DNA of 64,000 nucleotides from Nannochloropsis salina CCMP1776 (Eukaryota > Sar > Eustigmatophyceae > Eustigmatales > Monodopsidaceae). Under the pieces are notes generated by a model, which searched no databases, was not told where the DNA came from, and worked only from the letters and a program-made list of their open reading frames with translations. Positions 35,296 to 45,597 of this stretch are shown here, piece by piece. The stretch's first letter is position 1, and every line of letters starts with the position of its first letter. Both the position numbers and the translations under genes were made by a program. The stretch is taken from contig SDOX01000005.1 of the NCBI GenBank assembly GCA_004565275.1, positions 666,051 to 730,050 of the forward strand, read 5' to 3'.

Positions 35296-35537
35296 ATTAA
35301 AGCAAAGTACCAATTCATGACAAGGACTGCGACACTGGGGAAATAAAATGCTGGTTTGCTTTAAAATACATCAACCCTGTCGCCATTTCATGGCTCCACC
35401 GATAGCAGCCCCGCCGAATGGTAATGAAAGTATACCTGTGTCCTGCTTCCATGGATGACAACGTCCCCCGCGAATGAACACACGTGGGCGCCACTCCCCA
35501 AGATATGCCCATGGTCCATCGCGCCCTGTTGACAGGC

Positions 35538-37216
35538 TCACAAATTCTTACTATTTTTACCAAGATTGTACATGACGCCTATCATCCCAAGCAATATAAC
35601 GATACAAACGACGTCGATGCATAGCTTGTCCGACCGCCGCCCCACTTGATCGAGTGTGTTCTTCATTTTTTTATTCACGCGGTCCAGGTGATCCTGGACG
35701 CCGATTATTTTTTGCTCCAAGTTTTCAAGCATCACGTTTGTGGTTTTGATTCCCTGAAGAGAGGTACGTCAGGGATCAGACGCATTTCGACGGGTAAGTC
35801 GGAGATGGACAAAAAAGACATATCTCGCTGACATTTCTTTCCGACCCTTGCAAGCGATATATTTGCATGAACTCATCCACTCACACAACAATCGCAAAGC
35901 TCACCTCGTTCGCTCGCAAGGCTATGTCTCGCAGGTCCTCAACTCCCTTCTCGATCTGGTCCAAATATTGTGTATCCAGGTCCTTGTCCCGTTGTTGAAT
36001 CTGCTGAAGTTGCATCTGATGATTTTCAGTCATATCTGTTTGCATCGGTAGCATACCTGCCGCGGAAGGAGGAAAAGCCGACAGTTGTCAGTTCAGAGGG
36101 ACGTTGGCCACGTAGCTGAGGAGCTGATCATGATGCGCAGTGCCAGATACATTCCGTTAGCAGTAGTACCAATTCATAATAAGAGACGCGAACGTAGAAA
36201 TGTCTCAAAGCGCGGGGTAGCCTGCCAGGGAAATAGTTACCTATTGGTCCCCTAAAGGCGTCTGATTCCTCCACAGGCGCAAACAGACCCACAGCACCGG
36301 GAGTGTTATTTTTCTTTCGAATATACCCTGCCAAGGAAAGCTCTTTGAGCTCCTGGATTTCAGACATCATCTGAGAGACCATTTTACCCCGCATTTCAAG
36401 CTCTTCGGGCGAAAACTTGCTCTGTAAATGGACCAAAAATAGAGAGACGGTGCGAAGAGGGCGGACAAGGTGGGAAAATAGGAAGTACGTCGTACTTCTT
36501 CTTACTCGGCTGTGTTTTCTCACAGCCATCCTTCCAAGCTGTGTTACCTTTCTTTTGTTCCTCTCCTTCTGAAAAAGTCTGTCCAGCTCCTTGCTGTCCT
36601 CCTTCAATTGCCGGATATGCTCGCGTATCTGAGCATTCGTGGCAATGACATCCTTGGGTTGCAATTCTTGTCCAGAGGTCTGGCTTTTGGTTGAAGCAAT
36701 GAGCTCTTGCACCTCAATCATTCGCGCTGGAAGTTGTCAATATGGACAAATGATTATCGAAGAAAATGGGTATGAGTACGACTGTTTTCTTCTCTCCCCC
36801 AACGATAAATGCTCCATTTAAACCAATAACTATAGTCAAGGATACCGAAGCTCCATTTAACACACACTTGAATTGAAAATTTGGTAGTACGATTATATTT
36901 TGTTGAATACTGGTCGGCAAAGACACATATTTCGACATTACCGCTCATTTTTTCTTGAACTTTATCCCTAATCTAAACCATACGTACCTATCATTGTCTG
37001 CTTCAAATCCATGAATTTGTCAACTTTGCCACCCTCCTTGGTGATTTTTTTAACCTTACCGCCAACTGCTCTCTGTTGGCAGTAATGCGGCAAGTTATAT
37101 AAGGCGGATGATTACACGCTTACAACCTATTCTGCGTATGCTGTTGAAAATTGACGTACCTGGATGTCGTCTAGGACACCGAGCAGAGTTTCAAGCTCAG
37201 CATCGACACGAGACAT
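35538..37216 (-). CDS. Qc-SNARE, SYP7-like
   Basis: Six exons, 37216..37160, 37072..36988, 36726..36548, 36421..36241, 36056..35905 and 35753..35538, close in phase to 289 residues. Qc-SNAREs add one helix to the four-helix bundle that fuses membranes. Layout: N-terminal helices (ETLLGVLDDIQ, EVQELIASTK, LKEDSKELDRLFQKE), a linker (FAPVEESDAFRG), the SNARE helix from LDQIEKGVEDLRDIALR to KKMKNTLDQV, and a C-terminal anchor (CIDVVCIVILLGMIGVMY). The helix aligns without gaps to plant SYP71 as I remember it. At the central zero layer the usual Gln is Thr (GIKTTNVMLENL). SYP7 proteins work at the ER and plasma membrane in plants; the site here is unknown. Confidence 0.85.
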
Positions 37217-37501
37217 TCTGCAAAGTTTTTTCTATGTGTCTGGATGTGACTCACTGTAAACAAACCTGCCAGGTCTAGCTGGGTGTGAACACGGTGTGGT
37301 AAGCACGAGGCGACAGCAGTCTATGGGTGCACATCTTGTAAGATGCAAGAGCATCGATATAGATGGGATTCTGTACTGTTTCAATCTCCATGATAACTAT
37401 ACGGCTGAGTAGGGTCAGATCAAAAGTGCATGGCATGAAGACAGCCTTTTCACGGCCTTGACTGCGGTCAATCGTGCCGGTGGGCCTGGCCCCGGCGGCG
37501 G
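37217..37501. other. Spacer between SNARE start and next gene
   Basis: Divergent spacer. One frame between about 37,470 and 37,570 reads PAADGPSGERRRR..FGDRFLRE up to a GT at about 37,580 and could be the first exon of the following gene, but it has no ATG. Confidence 0.35.
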
Positions 37502-38465
37502 ATGGGCCGTCTGGTGAACGACGTCGGCGAAGCCCTACCAAAGTCGCCCCATCCTTTGGTGACCGCTTTCTTCGTGAGGTTTAATCGCAATTTTATTTCA
37601 CGCCTTGAAATGCCGCTGACAGATACCTACCTTCTCATTGAACAGATGGATGAAATCGAGTCCTCAGTGGATGTTCTTCGCACCGTCTCTGCTCCTTCCG
37701 GGAACTCCTTCCCTCTTTCCCCCCCCGACCTCCCGTTGCGCCTGTGGTCGACCTCAAACTCGCCCGCGAAGGACACCGCGCGGCGTTCTTGCTTTTGTAG
37801 ACTTCTGATACAAGTGGAATACCCGACGTGGAGTGGCCAAGACGTATCTCAAGTTAATCTAAAACCTGTCATCGAGCATGGTGACGCTGAGTTTTTGCGC
37901 CTCTTTCGATTCCTCTCCCTCACTGCCTTGGACGAATCTCCCTCTGTCGCCGCCCGCGCATCCGCTACTCTGTTACATGGTCAGCAATTATCCATTATTT
38001 TTGGACCTGCCACTGACTTGACCCGTGTGCAGGCCTTGTTGACGACATGCATGGCAATGAGCTCTCGTGGAGGGGAAAGCTTCGCGTTTTTGAATCTGTA
38101 CACCGCCACACTCCAGGTGCTCAGCTGCCGCGTGACTGCCCGCTTCCTGCGCACTCCTACTTCTCAGATAGGTGCTAGCAGCGCACCGACGACCAGACAC
38201 TGTCTGCTCCTCATCACACCCGTAAGTTTTTGGGCCTACTGCAAGCATCCAGAACTCTTCGCAACGCTCCACCCTCTCTCGCCCACGGCACCCGAACGCC
38301 GACCGGAAGACTTCGACTACGATAGCAGTGGAAGAAGAAAGCGGAGGAGGAGATGCCATTCATCAACTCAAAGTCAAAATCAAGGACCTTCCAAGTCAAA
38401 GACAAGAGCAAAGTGCCCTATACAGAGAACCTCCCCGACCGGCAGGAGGCAAGGAAAGAAAATAA
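37502..38465 (+). CDS. Spliced gene of unknown function, model unresolved
   Basis: A continuous 324-codon frame exists from 37502, but I think it is mostly an artefact. Better-looking protein lies in changing frames. One set of joins closes in phase: a segment ending VNLKPVIEH (to the GTGACG donor at about 37,880), exon 38033..38171 (LVDDMHGNELSWRGKLRVF, LPRDCPLPAHSYFSD) and last exon 38246..38465 (VEEESGGGDAIHQLKVKIKD, ending ERK, stop TAA at 38463). The 5' part, including PPVAPVVDLKLAREGHRAAF, MDEIESSVDVLRT and FGDRFLRE, could not be joined with confidence. I do not recognise the family. The C-terminus is charged and looks disordered apart from one helix. Confidence 0.5.
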
Positions 38466-38596
38466 CCACCACCTAGAAGCACGAAATAAAGGGCCAAATG
38501 TTTTGTCTTTTGTCTTTTATTATCTTCATGCAGCTGTTGTTTTCTCCCGATCAATCCTATACATGCAAAACTGACAGAGCGCACCTACACTACTAT

Positions 38597-39331
38597 TTAC
38601 ACCGGATCATTCGACCCTGCACCGCCCATCCTTCTCGATGCAGGAGGTGCTGACTCAAAAACATGATACTTAGAAACCTTGGCATGATGTTCGCTGCCGG
38701 CTGCCCTGTAGTCAGGATTCCACGGGGCAGGAGTCTCCCACCGCTTTGTTCTGTGCAACCGGTGTGGAGAAGGATGAAGGTTAGAAATAACGTTAAACCC
38801 GCTCCGGAAGTGCAAAAGAGGATCAAGAGAAACACACCTTTGATTGTACCACGCCGGTACCAGCAAATCGCTAGAATGCCCAGGGTCTTCGCGGGGTCCC
38901 AAAGCAATGTAGGTCATAAATGCCAACCCAATCCCCATGACCAGCACACGGGGAGAAAGTGCGATTTCAACGAGATGGAAGGCCCGGGAGGATGAAAATC
39001 CACCCTTACGTGACCCTGGGGGTGATCGTGGTCTTCGAATCCCAGCCAAGCGGTCCAAAAATCCCTCATCTCCCCGAAGACGAGCACCAGCAAACCTCCT
39101 ACCTTCCAAGTACTCGTCCAGGATACGTCGCTGACCACTATCTGAAAGCACTTTGTAGGCCTCTGAAACTGCTTTAAAACGCTCTACAGAGCTTGAATCG
39201 CCTGCTGCACACCGATCTGGATGCAGATCCATCGCAAGCTGCCTGTATCGAGCTTTTATTGCTTCATCGCTCGAGTCACGGGGAACGCCGAGCACTGAGT
39301 AGTAATCCTTCGTGGGCGGTGGTGAGTCCAT
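38597..39331 (-). CDS. J-domain (DnaJ/Hsp40) protein with one membrane span
   Basis: The J-domain fills the N-terminus: DYYSVLGVPRDSSDEAIKAR, YRQLAMDLHPDR (the HPD that stimulates Hsp70 ATPase), ERFKAVSEAYKVLSDSGQRR. There is no G/F or zinc region, so it is a class C J-protein. A hydrophobic span (LVMGIGLAFMTYIAL) follows at about 135-150. The frame is open for 244 residues. Within it an 87-base stretch from GTGTGT near 38,838 to TTGCACAG near 38,752 has a branch-like TTTCTAAC and a pyrimidine tract. Its length is a multiple of three and it holds no stop. Spliced, the protein would read AWYNQR|TKRWETPAPW and be 215 residues. Organelle not clear. The ATG is at 39331. Confidence 0.82.
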   Translation of the reverse strand: MDSPPPTKDYYSVLGVPRDSSDEAIKARYRQLAMDLHPDRCAAGDSSSVERFKAVSEAYKVLSDSGQRRILDEYLEGRRFAGARLRGDEGFLDRLAGIRRPRSPPGSRKGGFSSSRAFHLVEIALSPRVLVMGIGLAFMTYIALGPREDPGHSSDLLVPAWYNQRCVSLDPLLHFRSGFNVISNLHPSPHRLHRTKRWETPAPWNPDYRAAGSEHHAKVSKYHVFESAPPASRRMGGAGSNDPV

Positions 39332-40031
39332 CAAGCGCTACCACGAACGATGGAGGGCTAGGTTGCCTAGCGTATTAAAATCAGACGAAAGGCAGAAAGG
39401 ATGATGGAGTTATCGACCCTATGACAGCAAGAGCAAGGGCGCGGCGCAGGCGTGGGCAGGGACGGGTATGTGCCGTGGTTGTGGACCGGGAGCCTCGCTC
39501 GCACGGGAGAGCGCCTCGGAAAGCGGATTCCTTTTCGCGAAATATGTGCGCTCTCACCCTCCAGGCGTGCCCAGCCCCCCCCTTTCCCGGGCAGGTTGAA
39601 CGGAAAGGCGGTGAGATGAGTTGTATTTGGGAGGGCTCGCCTGTTCCATCGCGTGTCCGCGTTGTTTTACCGGCGGGCACTAGAATGGGAGGAAACAACC
39701 GCCCGAGAAGCTCGAGCGCCTCTTCGTCTACAGAAGTCACGCCATCGCTGTGCGGCGGACCAGTAAATTTCTCTTTTGCGTTGGCTCGTTCGGTATTTCA
39801 TGTACCCTACATGGATTTGAAAAGGCCGTGGAGGTGCTGGGCATGAGTGATTGTGTGAAGCCTGTCCTTTTACTCATACTGGGTCGAAGGCCTCACGAGG
39901 ACGAAGGAGCACCCTCCTTTTCCCACACGATGCATGTTATGATCTTCTCACCAGGTCACTTCAATTTGTACTAACACGTGCACGTTTTCATGTAACAGAA
40001 ACACCAACTCGAATATATCTGCACGCCAACC
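39332..40031. promoter_or_regulatory. Divergent spacer, J-domain gene and 14-3-3 gene
   Basis: A 700-base spacer with several overlapping open frames on both strands, the longest about 140 codons. All are Arg/Ser/Pro-rich and GC-driven, and none matches a family. A minus-strand stretch near 39,720 (EEALELLGRLFPPILVPAG) is the most protein-like and could be a leader exon of the J-domain gene. Probably two promoters and 5' leaders. Confidence 0.35.
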
Positions 40032-41016
40032 ATGGATTCGCGGGACTCATTGGTTTACAAGGCCAAACTGGCAGAGCAAGCCGAGCGATTCGACGAGATG
40101 GTCGACCACATGAAGGCCGTGGCCCAGCAGCCTCAGGAGCTTTCTGTCGAGGAGCGCAATCTTCTCTCCGTGGCGTACAAAAACGTTATCGGGTCCCGTC
40201 GAGCCTCTTGGCGCGTAATTTCCTCCATCGAACAGAAAGGGGAACAGGAGCGTCTGCCCCTGATTCGTGAGTACAAAGCCAAGATTGAGGACGAGCTGCT
40301 GGAGATCTGCAACGACATTTTGAATATAATAGAGACGGAGCTCATCCCGAACTCGACTTCTGAGGAAGGCAAGGTGTTCTATTTCAAGATGAAGGGTGAC
40401 TATCATCGTTACTTGGCAGAGTTCCAGGTGGGCGAGAAGCGACGCGAGTCCTCGGACGCGGCCCTTTCCGCCTATAAGTGCGCCACAGACATCGCCGAGC
40501 ACGATTTGCCTCCCACACACCCGATCCGCTTGGGCCTGGCCTTGAATTTTTCGGTCTTCTTCTATGAGATATACAACAGCCCGGTAAGTAGAATGTGGCT
40601 TTGCGAAGACCAGGTCGGCTGAAGAAAGTTGATGTTGGTAGGTGGAATGATAGAAAATGGGCCCTTGAACAGAAGAAATGCTTGGCGCGGAGATGGTGGT
40701 TTTGGGCAAGAGCGTGACAGAGGGCGAGATGACGTCTTTGTACAGCAAATATGCAGGGCCCATGCTCACGGTTTCTCCTCCGCATTTTTCGCTCGCGTTG
40801 TCACTCTAAATCCAGGACCGAGCCTGCGCATTGGCGAAGAAAGCTTTCGATGACGCGATCGCTGAACTGGACACTCTCTCGGAGGAGAGCTACAAGGACA
40901 GCACCCTGATCATGCAGTTGCTTCGCGACAACCTGACGCTCTGGACTTCGGATCAAAACGAGGCGGACGAGGCCGGCGCGAACAATGAGGACGGGAACCG
41001 GGTTGAGGACCTCTGA
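40032..41016 (+). CDS. 14-3-3 protein
   Basis: Exons 40032..40583 and 40816..41016 give 250 residues, the family's standard length. 14-3-3 dimers bind phosphoserine/threonine motifs in many partners. Signature [16 protein letters not shown] and the second signature [18 protein letters not shown] are intact. Phosphate-contact residues are present: Lys in SVAYKNV, Arg in SRRASWR, and the Arg-Tyr pair in GDYHRYLAE. The intron falls inside helix 8 ([20 protein letters not shown]). The C-terminus is the usual acidic tail ([18 protein letters not shown]). The ATG context ACCATGG is strong. The protein should be a typical cytosolic member. Confidence 0.97.
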
Positions 41017-42110
41017 GAAGCGGAGGACACGGTCCGGGGGTAGGGTGGGGTAAAGGAGGGGGGAGAAGGCGGCCTGAGGGTGGCGCAGAGGGTACGGTCG
41101 GGGGTGGGAGGAGACAGGCAGAGGGCATGATCCCGGCGCGATGGAGGCAGGATGTAGGCCGAGGGCGGGAGAGAGGGAGAGATGTATAGATGAATGCAGA
41201 TGGTAGGGGGCTTGAAAGGGGGCGGAGGGGACTTTCCGATGGTAGGAGGTTGGGATGAGCAGGAGGGACAGAGCACTTTGGCTTGGAAAAAAGCAGTCTA
41301 AGAGAGGCGGAAGAGGAGGTCGAGCATGACTCTTCTAGGCAGCGGGCCTTCTGAGGGCCTATGGATTGGCAGCTGGAGGAGCACCGACGGGAAACGCTGC
41401 AGAAGTGAGGGTGGCATCATGGCGAGAGAGAGCCCGGGGGGTTGGCGGAATGGGCTTGGTTTTGTCCGCGTGCATGGGTAGGAGAGCAAGACGGACGGGG
41501 GGGGAAGAGGGCGAATTTAAGAGAGTGAGAGAAAGGGAAGAAGAAATCGGCGGGGGAGTGCATTGCTCCTGGAACGTGAGTGTTAGAGAGTACCTTCACA
41601 GCACCTACCAGCTCTGCCCCCGGTCTCGGGGCATGGGACTGGCGGGACCACAGCAGATACGACCCAGCGTCTTGCGTTATAGAATAATACAATGATATTT
41701 CATTTAAATCTCTCTGTGTGGGCGGCTGGTAGGACTACCATTGAAGTCATTACCATGTCCTGCCTTATTTTGAGACGGGTTGGGGGTAAGGCTGAGGGAC
41801 GCGGACGCTTCACGTCGTCGATGGCCTTATCCGTCGGCCTCCAGGAAGAAAAAAAAGAAGAAGAAACAAAATTAATGAGGATGACGGGCACGCAGCCGCT
41901 TAAAACTGGTCGGTAAGTCACGCCGGAAACGACCGGGGTGGGCGACCACAAGGGGGCAACCGAGACGACTAACGGGGGCTTCGGATATTTCTCTCCATTT
42001 TTCTTCCTTCAAATGCCCTCAACTGTCCCACTACCCGTACTCTTACACACCCTCTCACTTGCCCCCCCGCCTCGAATTCACTCGTTGTCGTCAACCCCCC
42101 CGCCTCTGTC
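41017..42110. other. No gene seen; convergent spacer with purine-rich tract
   Basis: From about 41,020 to 41,560 the plus strand is strongly G/A-rich, with many GGAGG and GGGGAG runs. That strand asymmetry explains the long Ser/Pro-rich frames on the minus strand, which I do not believe. The rest holds the 3' ends of the 14-3-3 and NFU1 genes. Confidence 0.5.
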
Positions 42111-43240
42111 TCACTCCGCGCTCGGGATTCCGGCCTTGGCCAGTCGTTCCTCCAGCGTCTGCGCCTCCCTCTCGTTTACCGCATTGAGCTCGTCATCCTC
42201 CACCTGCCTGATGCCCTTCACCTGTGTGCCCATGCGCGACGTGAGAGAGGAGCATGAGTCCAACGCGTGCATAACAGCGAGGATCTAGATCAGACGGCAG
42301 CGAGATGAGTCTACGTTCCTGCTCTCTTCCCCCTCACCTCGGGAATGTAATGCATCAACATGTTCTCCACTCCATTCTTCAGCGTTACCGCTGACGAGGG
42401 ACAGCCCGAGCACGAGCCTGCCAGGCGCACACTGACAAGCCCACTCTCGGGGTCGAATCCCTCGTAAAAAATGTCCCCGCCGTCCTCCTGCACTGCAGGC
42501 CGGATGCGCGACTCCATCAGCTCCTTGACCATGGCCACCACCTCGTCGTCTGTGTCCAGGATCGTCGTGTCGCTCACGATTGCGTGGTCGCTGACTATCA
42601 CCCCCCCCTCCGCGTAGTGGTCCATCACGGTGGCGAAGATCTCAGGATTCAGGTTCTAGCCGGAACAGGAATGAATTTACGTGAGAGCCAAAAAGAATCA
42701 ACGGCCCATCTTCCAGAACTCTGGAAATTGTGTAGCCGAAATCTCAAGGGCACGAATTCGTATTGCTTGTCTACGAACCTGCCAGATGATACCAGGCGAC
42801 TTGGTGATAGTGATGAAAGTCCGTCCCAGGAAGACTCCCATCACACCCTCGATCTTCAGGAGTTTCTTGGCCAATGGAGAACGGTTCACCTCCATGTCTC
42901 CTTGTCGGAAATACATACCCGTGCCATACTTCTCGTCCAACACCAGCTCTCCTGGTACGTATTTTAAGGACTCGGGGTTAGGCGTGCTTTCCGTCTGGAT
43001 GAACATGCTCCGCCGTTGAATGTGCCCTGGGACAGGTAATCCTGAAGTGCGCGACGCGGAAGATGGCCACTTATAATTTGCGGCTAAGTGGCTAGAGGAC
43101 ATCCTCAGATTTGACGCCTGGCGCCGTGTAGTCCGGTGCAGGACTCTAAGCGAGTTCAGAGAGCGTGGGCATGCGAATGCAGCCGACTCCCAAGTCACCG
43201 CATTGAGCGGTTTGGCAAAAGCAGGCGAAATGCGCCGCAT
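42111..43240 (-). CDS. NFU1: Mitochondrial iron-sulfur scaffold protein NFU1
   Basis: Exons 43240..42779, 42655..42338 and 42221..42111 close in phase to 296 residues. NFU1 delivers 4Fe-4S clusters to lipoyl synthase and respiratory enzymes. The N-terminus is a long basic presequence. The Nfu N-domain follows: [55 protein letters not shown]. The cluster domain has [16 protein letters not shown] and [20 protein letters not shown] with the CxxC that binds the cluster. The last exon is only 37 codons ([13 protein letters not shown].., ending GIPSAE). It is needed to reach the normal C-terminus; reading through the GTGAGG donor instead gives a stop after eight residues. The first donor, GTTCGT, is weak but the join matches the family spacing. 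Confidence 0.93.
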
Positions 43241-43586
43241 GCTGCCTATCCAAGAAAAAATTTGTTCAGTTAGTGCATGAACACCGGAGGTCGATGCCGT
43301 GTGGGGAAGTACTTTGTGTTACGCAGCAACTTGCGACAACTTCGCAGAAATTTCTCGGCCGCCTCACCGCTCGGTCCCCATCCTTATTCCACTTATACTG
43401 CTTCCCGCAAGTCTTTTCTTCGATGCAGCCGGCATACTTTAACGCACACTACTCTACTCAAAACATTGAACCCCAATTCAGGGCCACTCGTTGCTGCCTC
43501 TTACGCCTTAGTCGAGGGCTCAAGAGCAACGTCGGTAGTATCGTTGCCTCCTCCTCGGCCTTCGTCCCGCAATCACCCATGTTGTG
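43241..43586. other. Divergent spacer, NFU1 and PX-domain gene
   Basis: Two overlapping open frames of about 105-118 codons run here on the plus strand and end just past the PX-gene start. Neither resembles a known protein, and this is most likely the PX-gene leader and the shared promoter. Confidence 0.4.
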
Positions 43587-45255
43587 ATGGACGCCATCAT
43601 CGTCAAGTACGACCAAGGTTCGTGTCGACTTAGGATTTAGCATTGTATCTCAAGGAGTGACAGTGATATTTCTTCTTCTTGCAAAACCGAGCCGTGTATA
43701 CACCGTCTGAATCCCCTCGGCCTGCGCTCGTACTCGACTAACCTCCTCACAGGCCAAGCAAGCTTCATACGCTACACTATCTTGGTCACCCACGGCGACC
43801 AGTCTTGGTCCATACTCCGGCGATTCAATGATTTTAGTCATTTACACGAGGCCCTGTGTCGTTCTTTCCCGCATTTCCCCGGCCGTCTTCCCCCGAAGAA
43901 ATGGTTTGGCCGCTTCAATCCTGAATTTTTGCAGGAACGGAAGGTTGAGCTGCAACAATATTTAGATTCGGTCACTTCTTTGCCAGGATTTCCGGAGAGA
44001 AGTCAGGAGGGCTGCGTGTTCTTTGAGGTGAGCATGCCTTAGTATCGTGATGAGGCCATGAAGTGAGAGCACGTACACGGGGCTGGAGGGGCGTGCGTTG
44101 TTAGGGAAGCCGATGTGTTGAGACGTGGATAATGGCTGATCTTTACACTTTTACAGGTGGATCGCCACTTGGCAGGACAGGACGCGGAGGATAAAGTTCA
44201 TCTAGATGCGAGCGCTTTAGGGAGCCCGTACGTCCCCCCTGTGTCCCTTACGATCGGCCCCCCTGCTCTCTCACTCCCTCAGAGCCCCGCCGCCGCACAT
44301 GGTTTTAGTGCCCTCCTCTCTACCCTCAAGCTTTTTGCTCTCACTTCTACTTTCTCCTATTTTCTTTCTTGACGACTGCAGAGCCCAAGTGGAGGAGGCG
44401 CGCATCTCCTCCATCCTGTGGGAGGCCTCGCACGCATTCATCAACACATCCTCGGTAAGCCCCCCGCCCCCTGCGAGGGTCCCCTGCTCCGATTCTCCCT
44501 CTCCTGTCACGATACGGGTGGGATGGAAGATGTTCCGATATATTGTAGGAGGCCACTCTCGGCCCGCCGTTTGTTTAAGGCGCGGTGCCCCAAACAGTCG
44601 CGACGAACATCTCGCGCGCCTCCTACAAATACCCTCCTCTGCACCCACCACCCTTGTCTACGCACAGCCCCTACATCAGGTGTCAATTGAACAAATGGAC
44701 CCTGAGGAGCTCGCACAACAACGCAGCAAGCTGTTGCAGCGCACTTCTGGTAAGGCCGCACGGCTTTTCCCCCACCTTCTTTCCTGTCGTTTCCTGTATG
44801 AAGGCCGTTCCATTCCGACAGGAGGGGGTAACATGTATCTCCATTCAAGCCTGGACCTGTCCATCTTCTCTCTCCTATTCCCATCAGGCCTCCGTGTCCT
44901 CACTGCTACAGTCCCCAGATTGATTTCTGCGACTCACCTGCAGCAGGCGCATCGACAGGGGCAGCCACAGCCTGGTCACGACGTTGTAGGAAGGGGGAAG
45001 AGTGCAGGCCTTCGCACGGGGGGAAGGGGGGTCCATGGATCAAACGGGAAAGAGTGTAGCAGAGGTAGTATAGAGGAGGGAGGAGTGGGGGTGATAGACG
45101 TTCTCTCAGCCCCGTCGAGGATGACTCTCGGCGCGCAGGCCGACCTGTTGGAGAAGCAAGGCTTGAGCGTGGCGGATAAGTTGAGAGAAGCGCGCCTGAT
45201 ACGGACGACCGACGACAAGGACTTGATATACAGGGTGGGGGAGGAGAGGGCCTAA
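43587..45255 (+). CDS. PX-domain (sorting-nexin-like) protein
   Basis: Six exons, 43587..43617, 43753..44027, 44157..44227, 44382..44454, 44680..44749 and 44888..45255, close in phase to 295 residues. PX domains bind phosphoinositides, mainly PI3P on endosomes. The PX domain is nearly the whole N-terminal half: FIRYTILV, SWSILRRFNDFSHLHEAL (Arg of the lipid pocket), PGRLPPKKWFGRF, PEFLQERKVELQQYLDSV. No BAR domain is visible. Instead there are two short helical exons (EEARISSILWEASHAFI, PEELAQQRSKLLQR) and a Gly-rich linker ending in a predicted helix (DLLEKQGLSVADKLREARLI). The last exon may hide another intron in its Gly-rich part. Function beyond endosomal binding cannot be read from the sequence. 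Confidence 0.78.
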
Positions 45256-45597
45256 AGAGTCCTCGGCTCCTCGAGAGGAAGCGTATTTGGGGAGGATGTT
45301 GTCGGAGCGGATTTTGGAGGAGGCGCAGGCTTGAGGAGCCCAGTAAAGCCAGTAAACGTGCTTCACTGCCTATCCATTGCATATCATATCGAATTATAAC
45401 TGAAGCAATCACAAAAGAAATGCGCGGTACCAACGGAAACGATCGTGAAAATATATCGCCTGCTTTTCGTGCCCTGTTTTTCTGACGGGCCCGCGAAGCG
45501 GCTGATTGACAGCCACAGAGTCTGATCCCGACTTTCCAGCCATCTCACCCATCTGCCCACTGTAGTATCAGCTGCCTCGTCCCCGGCCCCAGGGGGC
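45256..45597. other. Convergent 3' spacer
   Basis: Between the PX-gene stop and the TMEM144-like stop. No protein-like frame seen. Confidence 0.45.

Noticed and set aside
39030-39050. A tRNA B-box-like sequence (TTCGAATCCC)
   Set aside because: It lies inside the J-domain gene with no A box or foldable acceptor stem around it.
39421-39846. A 141-codon plus-strand frame between the J-domain and 14-3-3 genes
   Set aside because: Arg/Ser/Pro-rich product of GC-rich leader DNA; overlapping frames on the other strand are equally long.
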